NCBI GenBank assembly: GCA_905236595.1
Contig: CAJORE010000086.1
Location: forward strand, 1-6,757
Reading direction: 5' to 3'
Length of the DNA stretch: 6,757 bases
Source of the DNA: an uncultured Selenomonadaceae bacterium
GTDB taxonomy: Bacteria; Bacillota; Negativicutes; Selenomonadales; Selenomonadaceae
The notes under the pieces are model-generated. The model had not been told where the DNA came from. It did no database searches and saw nothing but the letters and a program-made list of their open reading frames with translations. Positions 6,698 to 6,757 of the stretch are shown here, piece by piece. Within the stretch, counting starts at the first letter, position 1. Each line of letters starts with the position of its first letter. The position numbers were made by a program, and so were the translations under genes.

Positions 6698-6757
6698 GTG
6701 CCATTGCCGAGGGATTTTTTCGGCAGACAAGGAATGACGACGAAGCGTAGTGGTGCT
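6698..6757 (+). repeat. Possible left part of a hairpin-rich dispersed repeat, cut by the window edge
   Basis: The non-coding bases after glmU have an organised look. A stem-loop at 6705-6725 is followed by a spacer containing GACGACGAAGCG and then AGCGTAGTGGTGCT, which runs off the window. The last segment resembles one arm and loop of a second hairpin: CGTAG at 6746-6750 would pair with CTACG if the next bases were ACG. I have a general impression of similar intergenic repeats in Negativicutes genomes, but only one partial copy is visible, so the repeat status is inferred. It could instead be leader sequence of the next gene. Confidence 0.35.
6705..6725 (+). other. Stem-loop with a T-rich loop downstream of glmU
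   Basis: TGCCGA (6705-6710) and TCGGCA (6720-6725) are perfect reverse complements around a 9-base loop, GGGATTTTT. A T-G pair (6704/6726) could extend the stem by one. The T run is in the loop, not after the stem, and CAAGGAATG follows, so this does not look like an intrinsic terminator in either direction. Confidence 0.5.

Noticed and set aside
6690..6737. A 15-codon reading frame starting ATG 6690 with AAGGA upstream
   Set aside because: Very short, sits across the stem-loop, and has no recognisable content; chance is the simpler explanation.
1..6757. CRISPR arrays, tRNA or rRNA genes, insertion sequences, phage or defence genes
   Set aside because: No regularly spaced repeats, cloverleaf or rRNA-like stretch, transposase or defence-type protein is visible on either strand; coding genes fill nearly the whole window.

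Overview
The window is ordinary bacterial chromosome, gene-dense and read entirely on the + strand. It carries the downstream end of a surface-polysaccharide gene cluster running directly into a housekeeping block for cell-envelope precursors. The order ispE - GntR-family regulator - glmU recalls the ispE-purR-yabJ-spoVG-glmU-prs region of Bacillus, with a single FCD-type GntR gene where purR/yabJ/spoVG would be. Together with the protein style (diderm-like polysaccharide glycosyltransferases, roughly balanced base composition), this suggests a Firmicute, most likely of the class Negativicutes. That placement is inference from gene order and family resemblance, not from a marker gene.

Layout: (1) bases 1-87 are the last 28 codons of a gene that enters from the left. 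(2) A 100-base gap with no convincing promoter or terminator follows. (3) A large two-domain GT2 glycosyltransferase has its best start at GTG 188 rather than at the upstream ATG 20. (4) A 450-residue polytopic membrane protein resembling DUF6056/GT-C-like proteins is joined to it by a TAATG stop/start overlap. (5) ispE begins 50 bases before the membrane gene ends. (6) An FCD-type GntR regulator starts 22 bases after ispE. (7) glmU is joined to the regulator by an ATGA overlap. (8) The last 105 bases hold no recognisable gene, but contain a stem-loop and what looks like the left part of a longer hairpin-rich repeat cut by the window edge.

The genes fit together around envelope building. GlmU makes UDP-GlcNAc, the entry sugar for peptidoglycan and for lipopolysaccharide or capsule. 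IspE is a step of the MEP isoprenoid pathway, which ultimately supplies the undecaprenyl lipid carrier. The glycosyltransferase and the membrane protein probably assemble or modify a surface glycan. From base 188 to 6652 the spacings are so tight (overlaps of 1, 50 and 4 bases, one gap of 22) that one transcript is likely.

I did not find a clearly new biological system. The points most worth a second look are the 50-base overlap joining the polysaccharide genes to ispE, the GntR gene in the ispE-glmU block, the DUF6056-like membrane protein, and the truncated repeat at the right edge.
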